Origin: a virus
Virus record (IMG/VR): IMGVR_UViG_3300010883_000287
Location: 1 to 29,064 of that record
Strand: one strand, 5' to 3'
Length of the DNA: 29,064 nt
In this document: positions 1 through 8,296 of the stretch, one piece after another
Position numbering within the stretch: position 1 is the first letter of the stretch
Layout: the number at the start of each line of letters is the position of its first letter
Notes under the pieces: generated by a model
Seen by the model: the letters and a program-made list of their open reading frames with translations, nothing else
What the model was told of the DNA's origin: nothing
Databases searched by the model: none
Translations under genes and position numbers: made by a program

Positions 1-2010
1 CCACCAACACCACAAGAACCTGATATAGTTAGAGATTATGACATCTCTGACCTACAATGGCAATCTAGTAATAACCTTATATGGGGCGGATCTGGTGATA
101 ACGATTTGCCTAACGATCCCAACTCTCAGATTTCCCAAACTGGTATTTACATTCCTGCTAATGGAAAGATTTTATCCACCAAATTTAAAGCGACAGGCGG
201 AGTCGGTAAAGAACGCTTATTCGAGCACAAATCAAATCAAAATTTCGGCAGCTTTCAAGATCCGGACACTTTGCGGGAAGAGTGGATTTCTCTGACTCCT
301 GGCGGTGAAGCTATCAGTAACTCGTGCAATCTTAACTATGGTTCTTCACCAGGAGAAGATTTCGTATCAGGACTTTCTAACTTTGCTATTAAACAACAAA
401 CCCCTGGGCAACGCGAAGACGAAAATAGTTGTGGGATAGAAGTTGGAAGAGATTACTACTTCAACATGCGACACATAAACCCAGCAACACCAAAGGTTGA
501 GTATCGCCGTATTGTTATGCAAGTTGCCAACGCTCCGGATGATGTGTTCATCGAAGACGGTATTTCGCCGGAACAATGGGTTGCGAATGCTTCGTCTGTT
601 CCTTTATCGAAAACCATAAAGAAAAATAAAGTAATGGTATCTGAAGTAAGCACTGATGATGATGGATCCCGTGCTGGTTTAATAGAATACGCCACATCTG
701 CAGGAGGAGCACTAGTATCGCTCGTATCTTGGTTTTCTCTAATCCCAGGAGGCAACCCGATATCTGATATCGGACTTACTACTGTCGGTAACTCACAGAG
801 TTTTCAGTGGACTCAAGAACCTCTGGAAACTGAACGACCAGGATATGTGAGATTAGAACGAAACCAACAGTACTACCTGAATACGAAACACGAAGATCCA
901 GAGCAAGAAGAAAGCGTATTCACCCAAACGACAAAAACGCAAGAGTCAACTTATGATGAACAGTTTATGGGTCCTGGTGAGTGGACTGGACCCGAAACTG
1001 GTGAACCGCCACCTCCGCCCCCTCCGCCACCACCGCCAACGGGAAATCCTGATTGGTGGAATCCCGCGCCCATAGAATCCCTTGATGATCTGGTGCCTGA
1101 TGTGGTTAACACCTCAGCACTGAATGAGTATGTTTCTAACTTCCATGCAGTTATAGGAATCGATGCCCTAGACGATGCTCATGCCGGCCGTGTTAAATCT
1201 TATTTTCGGGATACTCTGAGTAATGTAGGAAGGTATAGTTACAGAGATTTCGAAAGGTTTGGTAATCTTATAGCGCAAGACATCGCAAGCGAGACAGGAC
1301 CAAGACAAGATGGTTGGGTATCTTTGACTCAAGAAGTACCTCATATAAATCACCTGACATATGGAACAGGAATATTGTATATTCATGGAGAAATGGAAAT
1401 TCCTCCATACGAAACCTCTCCAGGCAAACAAATAAAGGGCACTGATTTTGCAGCAGTGGGCAACGCTTATGACCAAGGACAGTACATTAAGTCTCCAGAA
1501 ATCAGTTGGGGTAAAGTTGACTTACCAGCTCCCGAAGAAGCACAAAACCTATACTTTAAACAAGATTCAGATGCTGCAGTATCTGAGTATCCTTGGAAAC
1601 TGGGATATGTTTGGGATTTTGAAGTAGACCCGGATGGACCTCAGAATGCAGGAACAAACGGTAATGGCAAATGGTACTACAACACTATACTCAATGAAGT
1701 CGGTGGTGTAGCACCTATAGGTCAGGAGCCAAACAAAACTATTGCGACGGGATATAATGATGGATCACTTTATCTAGTAGACAATGAAAGAAACAACTTC
1801 CCTTGGGTTATAGTAAATTCTGGTGCACCAGGAAGTGTGAGAGATCTCTTAAATAATTGGGAGGGTGATACAGGAATGTACGATACAGAGTTTCCTTCTT
1901 ATTGTCAGGACACATTTCCTCCTAAACTTTCTAATGGTGTTGAATACAAATCTGGAAATAGTATTGAATACATATTAGATTTTATTTCGCCGCTGAAACT
2001 AGAAGAATAA
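1..2010 (+). CDS. Large repeat-containing virion protein, 5' end cut by window edge
   Basis: The frame is open from base 1 (reading PPTPQEPDIVRDYDISDLQW...) to the TAA at 2008-2010, so the start codon lies left of the window; a TTG at 106 is not a convincing start. About 669 codons are visible. A related module occurs at least twice: WISLTPGGEAIS near 283-318 followed by GRDYYFNMRHINP near 445-483, and WFSLIPGGNPIS near 730-766 followed by NQQYYLNTKHEDP near 862-900. A third, weaker echo (GWVSLTQ) is near 1312. An 11-proline run (1006-1038) and the proline-rich start of the visible part look like flexible linkers between domains. There is no signal peptide or membrane segment. The position before the amidase and gp5 genes suggests a tail-tip or baseplate-associated structural protein. 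I do not recognise the family, and the function is inferred from context only. Confidence 0.8.
   Translation, partial: PPTPQEPDIVRDYDISDLQWQSSNNLIWGGSGDNDLPNDPNSQISQTGIYIPANGKILSTKFKATGGVGKERLFEHKSNQNFGSFQDPDTLREEWISLTPGGEAISNSCNLNYGSSPGEDFVSGLSNFAIKQQTPGQREDENSCGIEVGRDYYFNMRHINPATPKVEYRRIVMQVANAPDDVFIEDGISPEQWVANASSVPLSKTIKKNKVMVSEVSTDDDGSRAGLIEYATSAGGALVSLVSWFSLIPGGNPISDIGLTTVGNSQSFQWTQEPLETERPGYVRLERNQQYYLNTKHEDPEQEESVFTQTTKTQESTYDEQFMGPGEWTGPETGEPPPPPPPPPPPTGNPDWWNPAPIESLDDLVPDVVNTSALNEYVSNFHAVIGIDALDDAHAGRVKSYFRDTLSNVGRYSYRDFERFGNLIAQDIASETGPRQDGWVSLTQEVPHINHLTYGTGILYIHGEMEIPPYETSPGKQIKGTDFAAVGNAYDQGQYIKSPEISWGKVDLPAPEEAQNLYFKQDSDAAVSEYPWKLGYVWDFEVDPDGPQNAGTNGNGKWYYNTILNEVGGVAPIGQEPNKTIATGYNDGSLYLVDNERNNFPWVIVNSGAPGSVRDLLNNWEGDTGMYDTEFPSYCQDTFPPKLSNGVEYKSGNSIEYILDFISPLKLEE
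1006..1038 (+). repeat. Eleven-codon poly-proline tract
   Basis: Eleven consecutive proline codons with mixed third bases interrupt the first protein, between its second repeat module and a C-terminal region starting TGNPDWW. Runs like this usually act as stiff linkers and can stall ribosomes unless EF-P is present. Varied codon usage argues against simple slippage as the origin. Confidence 0.85.
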
Positions 2011-2026
2011 TTTTAGGACAACTGAA

Positions 2027-3223
2027 ATGGCAATTCCCAAAGCTACAATAATGAACACCTACCTTGCATCAGGTCTTCTTGGCAGCGGCATCGAAACCGC
2101 TGCAGAATATACTAAAAATGCTTGGACAACATTAACAGATGGAAATATCCCAGAGACAATTCAGACCGATATTACTTCATTCATCGAGACATCTATTTCT
2201 GATAATTTTGGATCAATTCCTACAGAATTATATTCAAGTACAGCGTCTAAACTTACACCGTATGTTTCTGGATTAAACCGAGACGGAATAGAATCTGCAC
2301 TAAGAACTAATAATCTTTTTGGATTAGCAGTCCCTCCGACGCCACCAGAAATATCAAGTTTAACCGAATATGGATTAAGTAACACTTCTGCCTATAGGAA
2401 TAATTTTACCAAAATAAACAACAATATTTCCAATGAAACTCTTAAAGTGAATAGTTCTGAAGGATTCTCTCCTGGGATAGCAGCTAAGGTTGGGGGATTA
2501 AAATCCCTGCCGAAACTTACTGATGCCACTCAAACAGAGGCAAGTAAAAATGCTCCTCTAGTTCTGCCTGTGGAATCTGATGGAGGTTACTATAATCAGA
2601 ACATTACATCTGAAGGAACATTTGTTTCCTCGGTTGAAGAGTTAGAAGCAGATATGGGCAGCACTAACAGGGAAATCAGCGAAATTATAGTTCACTGGTC
2701 GGAGACTTATACTAACGCAAACCTGACTGGATCAGAAATTGAAGAGATGACTGGAAAGGGTACAAATGCATACCACTATATAATAAAGAGGGACGGATCC
2801 ATAGAACGAGGAGTTCCGATTACCGACAAAGGCGATCATTGCCCTGGACACAACAATTACTCTATAGGAGTGTGTCTTGTTGGTGGAGTAAATGTCTCTA
2901 GCGGAGAACCAGAAATCGACGGAAATTATTCAGCAAGTGGTATTACTCGCACCCAATATAATACGCTTCATGAAATATTTCGAGTATTCTTTATTCAGTA
3001 TCCAGGAGGACAGGCGTTGGGACATTCAGAGATAGACGCTAGTCAAGAAGATCCTGGATTTGAAGTTAGAGACTATGTTTTTAACTGTTTCAACAAACGC
3101 AGTTTGTACCAAGATCCTCTCAACGATTTAGAAATGTCACCTGAAGATCTTATACAAGCGATAGCTTACACTGGTACCATTATTGGTATGAAAGACCCCG
3201 ACGTTATGGATAAGAAATTTTAA
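2027..3223 (+). CDS. N-acetylmuramoyl-L-alanine amidase (Amidase_2/PGRP type), tail-associated
   Basis: The C-terminal half (about residues 215-360) has the zinc amidase pattern of T7 lysozyme and AmpD. IIVHWSET gives H223 as first zinc ligand, NAYHYIIKRDGSIERG supplies Y249 and H250, and GHSEIDASQEDPGFEV supplies H333 and D342 as the other ligands. It would cleave the amide bond between N-acetylmuramic acid and the peptide stem. The position two before the third ligand, usually Lys in T7 lysozyme/AmpD, is Gln340. The first 190 or so residues are Ser/Thr/Asn-rich and unrecognised, and may dock the enzyme to the tail. AGGA lies about 10 bases before the ATG. The stop overlaps the start of the gp5-like gene (TAATG). 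That neighbour suggests a tail lysin for penetrating peptidoglycan at infection, in place of the muramidase domain of T4 gp5; an endolysin role is also possible. Confidence 0.88.
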   Translation: MAIPKATIMNTYLASGLLGSGIETAAEYTKNAWTTLTDGNIPETIQTDITSFIETSISDNFGSIPTELYSSTASKLTPYVSGLNRDGIESALRTNNLFGLAVPPTPPEISSLTEYGLSNTSAYRNNFTKINNNISNETLKVNSSEGFSPGIAAKVGGLKSLPKLTDATQTEASKNAPLVLPVESDGGYYNQNITSEGTFVSSVEELEADMGSTNREISEIIVHWSETYTNANLTGSEIEEMTGKGTNAYHYIIKRDGSIERGVPITDKGDHCPGHNNYSIGVCLVGGVNVSSGEPEIDGNYSASGITRTQYNTLHEIFRVFFIQYPGGQALGHSEIDASQEDPGFEVRDYVFNCFNKRSLYQDPLNDLEMSPEDLIQAIAYTGTIIGMKDPDVMDKKF

Positions 3224-5700
3224 TGACTGGAAAAAGAATAAAGGACAGACTCAAGGATGGAGAGGGTGCGGAGTTTACTTATGGTATTCCGACCGATGGC
3301 ACTGTCGATCCGACTGGAGAATATCCTCGCCGAGATAATTGGTTCGGTAGTTCTGTAAGTTCCGCTGCCCGTGGAGTTAAGGTTAATAATATCTGGATGG
3401 GGGGAAGTGCTTGGGGAGTTAGTTTCGACGTTCATGGAGCATCTCCTTCGATGTATCCTTTCAGTCAGGCGAACGAAACTCCGAGTGGACACTCCTTTGA
3501 AATAGACGATACTCCTGGTGGCGAACGCATACTTATTAAACACAATACTGGTGCCGGACTAGAACTAAAGGCAGACGGTTCCGTTGTCGTTGCCTCGAAG
3601 TTTAATCGTATCGAAGTTGTAGGAGCAGACCACAGCGTAGTTGTTCAGGGTAAGGGAGATGTAGTTTATGATGGAGACCTCAATCTTACTGTAAACGGAG
3701 ACTATAACGTCAAGGTGAACGGAACGTATAACCTTGAAGTGGGTGCTAATCACAACCATTCAGTTCACGGAACATATAGTACAGAAACTGGTGATGTTCA
3801 TTCCACTATTGTTGGTGGTAATAAAGACGTGAGGGTCAACGGAGACGCCATAGACTTTCATGTCGGAGAACGAAAGATTGTCACGAAGAACGATATTCGT
3901 GTTATCACTGGTAAAGATTTTATTGTAAATTCGAAACGCCATCTTCGTTTCACTGCAGAAGAATTTATTACAGCATCTTCTGGAAAGGTGATGACCTTAG
4001 CATCAAAATCTATGAATATTACTGGAAAGACTGGTAAGATAGGAAGTACTGAATTTGTTTATGTTGGAAAACAGTACACCGGAAAAAAGGTGTCAGGAAA
4101 ATCTACGGCAACCTTCGAAGGTTACTTGGTTGGTCGTGCGCTAGAATCATGGACATCTAAGTTCTCTAAATTTTCGGAACAGGCACACACTTCTCATTAT
4201 TCTACATATGCTCACAGTGCTAGAAATGCTATTGGTGCTATTTCTGCAAATTGGGCAGAATTGTCTGGCACTGCTGGTCTTGCTATCACCAGTGCGTCGA
4301 CGACCCCTGGCCCGCCAACTCCAGATCCCCAATTAACAACAATGCTCCCTGGAGGTTTTTATGCCACGCCAGCAAATTCTCTTTCGCTTTGGCCCGCTGC
4401 TCCTATGTCTGGCATTTTTCAACCAGGACCAGCAGTCGAATTGGACTCCGACACGTTTCCGGTTATGGTTGCTAATGACGGAATTAATTGGGTAAACAAA
4501 TATATATTCGACGAAGCTTCATCGGAAGATGATCCTAGTGGATATGGATGGAACCCCGTAAACCCAGATCAGGGTGGTGCGTGGATTGGCGACAAGGCAA
4601 GTACAGATCCTGATTGGGTAGATGTTTGGTTGAAAATAAGTCCATTTGCCGTTCGTAAAGTAATTGTCGACCAAGATAATCAAATCGCCCACCAGATAGA
4701 GAATTGGCGATATGGAAACTACTTTAAGTGGACTCCTGATATACAAGAAATTCGTTCTAAGATGAGAACTATGGATGGTGCTAACGATCAGACAACTGGA
4801 GGACAAACTAGCGGATCTCAATGCATCGATGCATTGCTAGATGAGAATATTATATCCCCAAAATATAAAAATCCAGTTGCGCCCGAACAACCTTATGAAC
4901 AGAAGAGAGTTGGAAAAAACACTCCTGATGCGAAGTATGGTTATTCTTTGCTAGGAAATCCTGTAGAACGACGTTCTAAGACGTTCGTGCCAAAAACTAA
5001 AAATTCAGATCAGAGAACTATAGTTGCTGATCCTCTTTACAACCCCGATAAACATGATGCTCCTATTAGCAGCAGCACAAAACTATCTAGATCTGCAACT
5101 ATATCTAAGTTTCTTGGTGCTCCAGGTTCTAAGTCTTCGCTAGACTATGTTCCGCTGCTAGCAGATCGCCAAGTCTTGGCGAGGCAGTGGTACTTGCATG
5201 CTATGTTAATGGATGGTATTGCTTCTTCGAAAGAATTTTCTGATTACCGTCTACAGGTTACTGAAGGATATTATCATCCTGCTAATGGTATTCGTAGAAA
5301 CTACAAGCCAACAGAGAATGAAAGTAAGAGATACTGGAGGGAACCATATCGCTCAGAAGATGGCGGAAGCACTCAGAAGTCTGTTATAACAGGCAAGCCA
5401 ACTATTAATGAACTAAAGCATAGTGGACGTGCTGTTGTCTACACTCTCTACAACTCTCGCGGCAACGTCGATTTTTCTGCAACATTCGACCTTTCTATAT
5501 ATATTCGCGATACATTTTACTTCGACCAATTAAGTTTGGACTATGATACTCTTAGGTCAGATCGTATTTTAAGTCAGCAACTTATTGTTGTGATGCCTGA
5601 AATTTACGGGGACTTTAAGGCGTCCTTTCAACAAAGGACTTCTACATACTTTAATAGAAAAACCCTATCGTCAAGCTATCTTATTGAAATAAGCGACTGA
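3223..5700 (+). CDS. gp5: Baseplate hub / tail spike protein, gp5 beta-helix homologue lacking the OB fold
   Basis: Residues 29-37 (DPTGEYPRR) match the T4 gp5 sequence just after its OB fold. Residues 88-107 (SGHSFEIDDTPGGERILIKH) match the entry to the T4 gp5 C-terminal domain (SGHIQEFDDTPGQERYRLVH, recalled from memory). About residues 130-240 then run as octads (LTVNGDYN VKVNGTYN LEVGANHN) typical of the triple-stranded beta-helix of VgrG/gpV/gp5 needles. Neither the N-terminal OB fold nor a lysozyme domain is present; an in-frame TAA at 3211-3213 rules out a longer start. About 580 residues follow the helix, much longer than T4 gp5 (575 residues in all), and I do not recognise them. The trimer would form the membrane-piercing needle at the tail tip. 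The ATG overlaps the amidase stop, so the two are probably translationally coupled. Confidence 0.85.
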   Translation: MTGKRIKDRLKDGEGAEFTYGIPTDGTVDPTGEYPRRDNWFGSSVSSAARGVKVNNIWMGGSAWGVSFDVHGASPSMYPFSQANETPSGHSFEIDDTPGGERILIKHNTGAGLELKADGSVVVASKFNRIEVVGADHSVVVQGKGDVVYDGDLNLTVNGDYNVKVNGTYNLEVGANHNHSVHGTYSTETGDVHSTIVGGNKDVRVNGDAIDFHVGERKIVTKNDIRVITGKDFIVNSKRHLRFTAEEFITASSGKVMTLASKSMNITGKTGKIGSTEFVYVGKQYTGKKVSGKSTATFEGYLVGRALESWTSKFSKFSEQAHTSHYSTYAHSARNAIGAISANWAELSGTAGLAITSASTTPGPPTPDPQLTTMLPGGFYATPANSLSLWPAAPMSGIFQPGPAVELDSDTFPVMVANDGINWVNKYIFDEASSEDDPSGYGWNPVNPDQGGAWIGDKASTDPDWVDVWLKISPFAVRKVIVDQDNQIAHQIENWRYGNYFKWTPDIQEIRSKMRTMDGANDQTTGGQTSGSQCIDALLDENIISPKYKNPVAPEQPYEQKRVGKNTPDAKYGYSLLGNPVERRSKTFVPKTKNSDQRTIVADPLYNPDKHDAPISSSTKLSRSATISKFLGAPGSKSSLDYVPLLADRQVLARQWYLHAMLMDGIASSKEFSDYRLQVTEGYYHPANGIRRNYKPTENESKRYWREPYRSEDGGSTQKSVITGKPTINELKHSGRAVVYTLYNSRGNVDFSATFDLSIYIRDTFYFDQLSLDYDTLRSDRILSQQLIVVMPEIYGDFKASFQQRTSTYFNRKTLSSSYLIEISD

Positions 5701-5706
5701 TAAAAG

Positions 5707-5714
5707 TATAAATA
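5707..5714 (+). promoter_or_regulatory. T4-type late promoter element TATAAATA
   Basis: Exact TATAAATA in the short gap between the gp5-like gene and gp25, 27 bases before the gp25 ATG. It matches the T4 late promoter consensus recognised by the sigma55-type factor. It would start a transcript covering gp25, gp6, the gp7-like gene and beyond. Confidence 0.8.
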
Positions 5715-5741
5715 GATTCATAAACTATTGGAACCAATAGA

Positions 5742-6266
5742 ATGGCGCTGAAGAGAATAACACCAGGACTCAGAGATACCACTTTAGTAACTTTAAAGCA
5801 TAAGTTCTATACCGATATAGACTTATCTTTTGTTGCAAAGATAGGAACTGTGCAAGAAGACGGTATACGCCGAGGAGACCTGTATAAAAAAACTGATGTT
5901 GCGGCAATAGAGCAAAGTATTACGACGATACTTCTTACTAATAGGTATGAAAAACCGTTTAATGCAGATTTTGGATCAAACCTAAGATCTATGTTGTTTG
6001 ATCCGATTTCTAGTGGATCCGAATCTATGATTAGGCAACTTATCACTTCTTCTATAAAGGAATTCGAACCTCGCGTCGAAGTTCTAGAAGTTGTTTTCTT
6101 TGATGCAGGAGCAGAAAAAACTGTGCCAAAGGGTGCTTCATCTTTAACCTATTGGGGTATGCCTCAGTCATCTGATAGATTTACATTAGTGATAATCTTG
6201 TCGCTAAGGATACTAAATACTAATGAAGTTATCTCAATAGATGTAAACATGAACAGGTTACGATAA
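5742..6266 (+). CDS. gp25: Baseplate wedge protein gp25
   Basis: The segment YEKPFNADFGSNLRSMLFDPI (near residues 65-85) is the family hallmark of gp25/GpW-type lysozyme-like wedge proteins, which sit at the inner baseplate with gp6 and gp53 and help trigger sheath polymerisation. Length is 174 residues against about 132 in T4, with extra sequence at both ends. A late promoter lies 27 bases upstream. No clear Shine-Dalgarno is seen before the ATG (GGAACCAATAGA is the best match). The stop overlaps the start of gp6 in a TAATG, and the gp25-gp6 pairing is common in marine T4-like phages and other contractile injection systems. Confidence 0.93.
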   Translation: MALKRITPGLRDTTLVTLKHKFYTDIDLSFVAKIGTVQEDGIRRGDLYKKTDVAAIEQSITTILLTNRYEKPFNADFGSNLRSMLFDPISSGSESMIRQLITSSIKEFEPRVEVLEVVFFDAGAEKTVPKGASSLTYWGMPQSSDRFTLVIILSLRILNTNEVISIDVNMNRLR

Positions 6267-8293
6267 TGACAACAACTATTTCATCGACGAAGCTAGATTT
6301 CGAGACAATAAAATCCAAACTGAAAACTTTCTTAGAGCAAGACGACCAGTTTTCTGATTACGATTTTGAAGGTTCTGGTCTTAATAGCATCCTCGACGTT
6401 CTGGCATACAACACTCACTTTAGCGGGTTGGTTGCTAACTTCGCTCTTAACGAATCTTACCTAGGAACTGCTCAGCTTAGAAATTCTGTTGTTTCTTTAG
6501 CAGAATCTTTAGGATATGTTCCGGGAAGCAAGTCATCTTCCCAATGCGCAGTTAATTTCACGATTAACCTTGCGGGGGTGCCAGACTTAAATCAAATCTA
6601 TTCGTTTCTTCCTGGTGAAGTTAGGTTGAAAGGAAGCATCGATGGCGTAGACTATGTTTTTTCAAACCGTAAAACAATTACTGCAGATTCTGCAGGAACT
6701 GGAATTTATAATTTTCTTCCATTCGACGATCCTAATGCTTCTACTATGTTTTATGAAGGAGAAGAAAAGACCCAGCAGTATTTGGTCGACGGTTCAGCAA
6801 ACGCTATCTACGTTGTTCCTGATGAAAATATAGATATTAGTACGGCAATTGTAAAAATTTATACTGACGCATCTTCTGCAAATTCGAATTCTGGTTCATA
6901 TTCTGTTTATAATAATATATTCACAACACCAAGCATAGATTCAACTTCTAGACTTTATCTTCTGAGGGAATCTCCTAACCAATTTTATGAACTGTCTTTC
7001 GGTGCCTTTAATTCTTTAGGAATTTCTCCTGTCCCTGGCAATATTATAGAAATAAATTATCTCGTATCTTCTGGAACTAATTCTAACGGAATTTCTTTAT
7101 TAACACTAAAAAATGAACTGTCATTTGCTAAGACTGACGGGGATTTATACAATATTCCGGCGAACAATGTGATCACTAATACTCCCCCGAATAATAAGTC
7201 CTCGGGAGGCACAGAAAAAGAAGACATAGAATCGATTCGTAAAAGAGCACCGTTTCAGTATGCCTCCCAGAATCGTATGGTCACTCCTTTAGATTACGAA
7301 GCAATGATACTTAGGAAGTATAATTCATTCATAGAAGATATTATTTGTTGGGGCGGTGAAGACAACTTACCGCCCGAATATGGAACCGCATTCGCTTCTA
7401 TAGTTTGGAAAGAAGGTCTTAGCAGCACTGCTGTAGGGGAACTTAGAAACGGAATTAAAAAACTGTCGCGCGAACTTTCTGTTTTAGCCTTCACTCTGAA
7501 GTTCGTTGAGGCAACCGAGGTTTATATTTCTTCTGAATTAATTTACCAATTTAACCCCACACTTGGAGCAGGCAACCAGTCTGATATTAACTTTAAAGTT
7601 CAAACTAGTGTGTCTGAATATTTTCAAACCAATGTCGGTAAGTTTGAACAAGTATTTCGTAGATCGAAATTGTTGGCACAGATCGATCAGGTAGACTTGT
7701 CGGTACTTTCTTCTAGATCTAATATCACTTTGCAAAAAAGAATATCCCCAATTATCGGTCTTGCTCAAAATTGGGATATTTCATTCGCGGCACAACTGAA
7801 ACAACCAGACAAACACTTCATAAATAATATTATTGCTCCGGTTATCAGGAGCACTCCTTTCGACTTTATGCCGGCAACTGCGCAGTTTTTAAAAACTGTC
7901 GGACCGACGGGTTTGCCGATAAATCCGACGGATTTAAAGCCGAAAAAAAGAAGTGTCTATATAAGAAACGCAATAAACTCCACTGTCCTGATTTCTAAAC
8001 AAGGACAAACTCCCATCAGAAAATTGAAACCTTCTAATAAACTAGAAATGGTAGATTCTCTCACGGGAATAATTGTGGCGGGGCAAGATAATATAGGATT
8101 TTATAATCCTCTCACTGGTGCTGTTCGGATTATAAACCTTTCCGTTGTGAACACTCTTAATGCAAATAATTACATAAAAGTGTTTGGTATTCCTGAAAAT
8201 GACTCTTTCATCAATCCTTCTGTCAATTCTACATTAAAGTATGACCAATCCGAATCTTCGGTCACGGCAGTAACAGTAACGAACAGAGTATAA
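6266..8293 (+). CDS. gp6: Baseplate wedge protein gp6 (baseplate J-like)
   Basis: The N-terminus contains FSDYDFEGSGLNSILDVLAY and the following NTHFSGLVANFALNESYL, highly characteristic of gp6. The middle has the FQYASQNRMVTPLDYEAM segment (near residues 330-347) shared with baseplate J-type wedge proteins. Length (675) is close to T4 gp6 (660). Two gp6 copies per wedge form the inner ring of the baseplate and bind gp7, gp25 and gp53. The start overlaps the gp25 stop and three bases separate its stop from the gp7-like gene, so the three are one translational unit. No frameshift or unusual feature was seen. Confidence 0.95.
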   Translation: MTTTISSTKLDFETIKSKLKTFLEQDDQFSDYDFEGSGLNSILDVLAYNTHFSGLVANFALNESYLGTAQLRNSVVSLAESLGYVPGSKSSSQCAVNFTINLAGVPDLNQIYSFLPGEVRLKGSIDGVDYVFSNRKTITADSAGTGIYNFLPFDDPNASTMFYEGEEKTQQYLVDGSANAIYVVPDENIDISTAIVKIYTDASSANSNSGSYSVYNNIFTTPSIDSTSRLYLLRESPNQFYELSFGAFNSLGISPVPGNIIEINYLVSSGTNSNGISLLTLKNELSFAKTDGDLYNIPANNVITNTPPNNKSSGGTEKEDIESIRKRAPFQYASQNRMVTPLDYEAMILRKYNSFIEDIICWGGEDNLPPEYGTAFASIVWKEGLSSTAVGELRNGIKKLSRELSVLAFTLKFVEATEVYISSELIYQFNPTLGAGNQSDINFKVQTSVSEYFQTNVGKFEQVFRRSKLLAQIDQVDLSVLSSRSNITLQKRISPIIGLAQNWDISFAAQLKQPDKHFINNIIAPVIRSTPFDFMPATAQFLKTVGPTGLPINPTDLKPKKRSVYIRNAINSTVLISKQGQTPIRKLKPSNKLEMVDSLTGIIVAGQDNIGFYNPLTGAVRIINLSVVNTLNANNYIKVFGIPENDSFINPSVNSTLKYDQSESSVTAVTVTNRV

Positions 8294-8296
8294 AGT

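Noticed and set aside
38-295. + strand frame opening at 38 in another phase
   Set aside because: It overlaps the open frame that runs in from the window edge, has low-complexity composition and no ribosome site or recognisable motif.
367-755. Reverse-strand open frames across the first gene and elsewhere
   Set aside because: All lie antisense to well-supported + strand genes, show no family motifs, and have no consistent ribosome sites; they are shadows of the coding frame.
1344-1351. TATAAATC inside the first gene, considered as a late promoter
   Set aside because: One mismatch, in mid gene, with no following gene start within 650 bases.
3200-3230. Amidase/gp5 junction considered as a frameshifted single gene like T4 gp5
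   Set aside because: The junction is a clean TAATG overlap like five others here, and an in-frame stop at 3211-3213 precedes the second gene; a sequencing frameshift would not recreate the missing OB fold.
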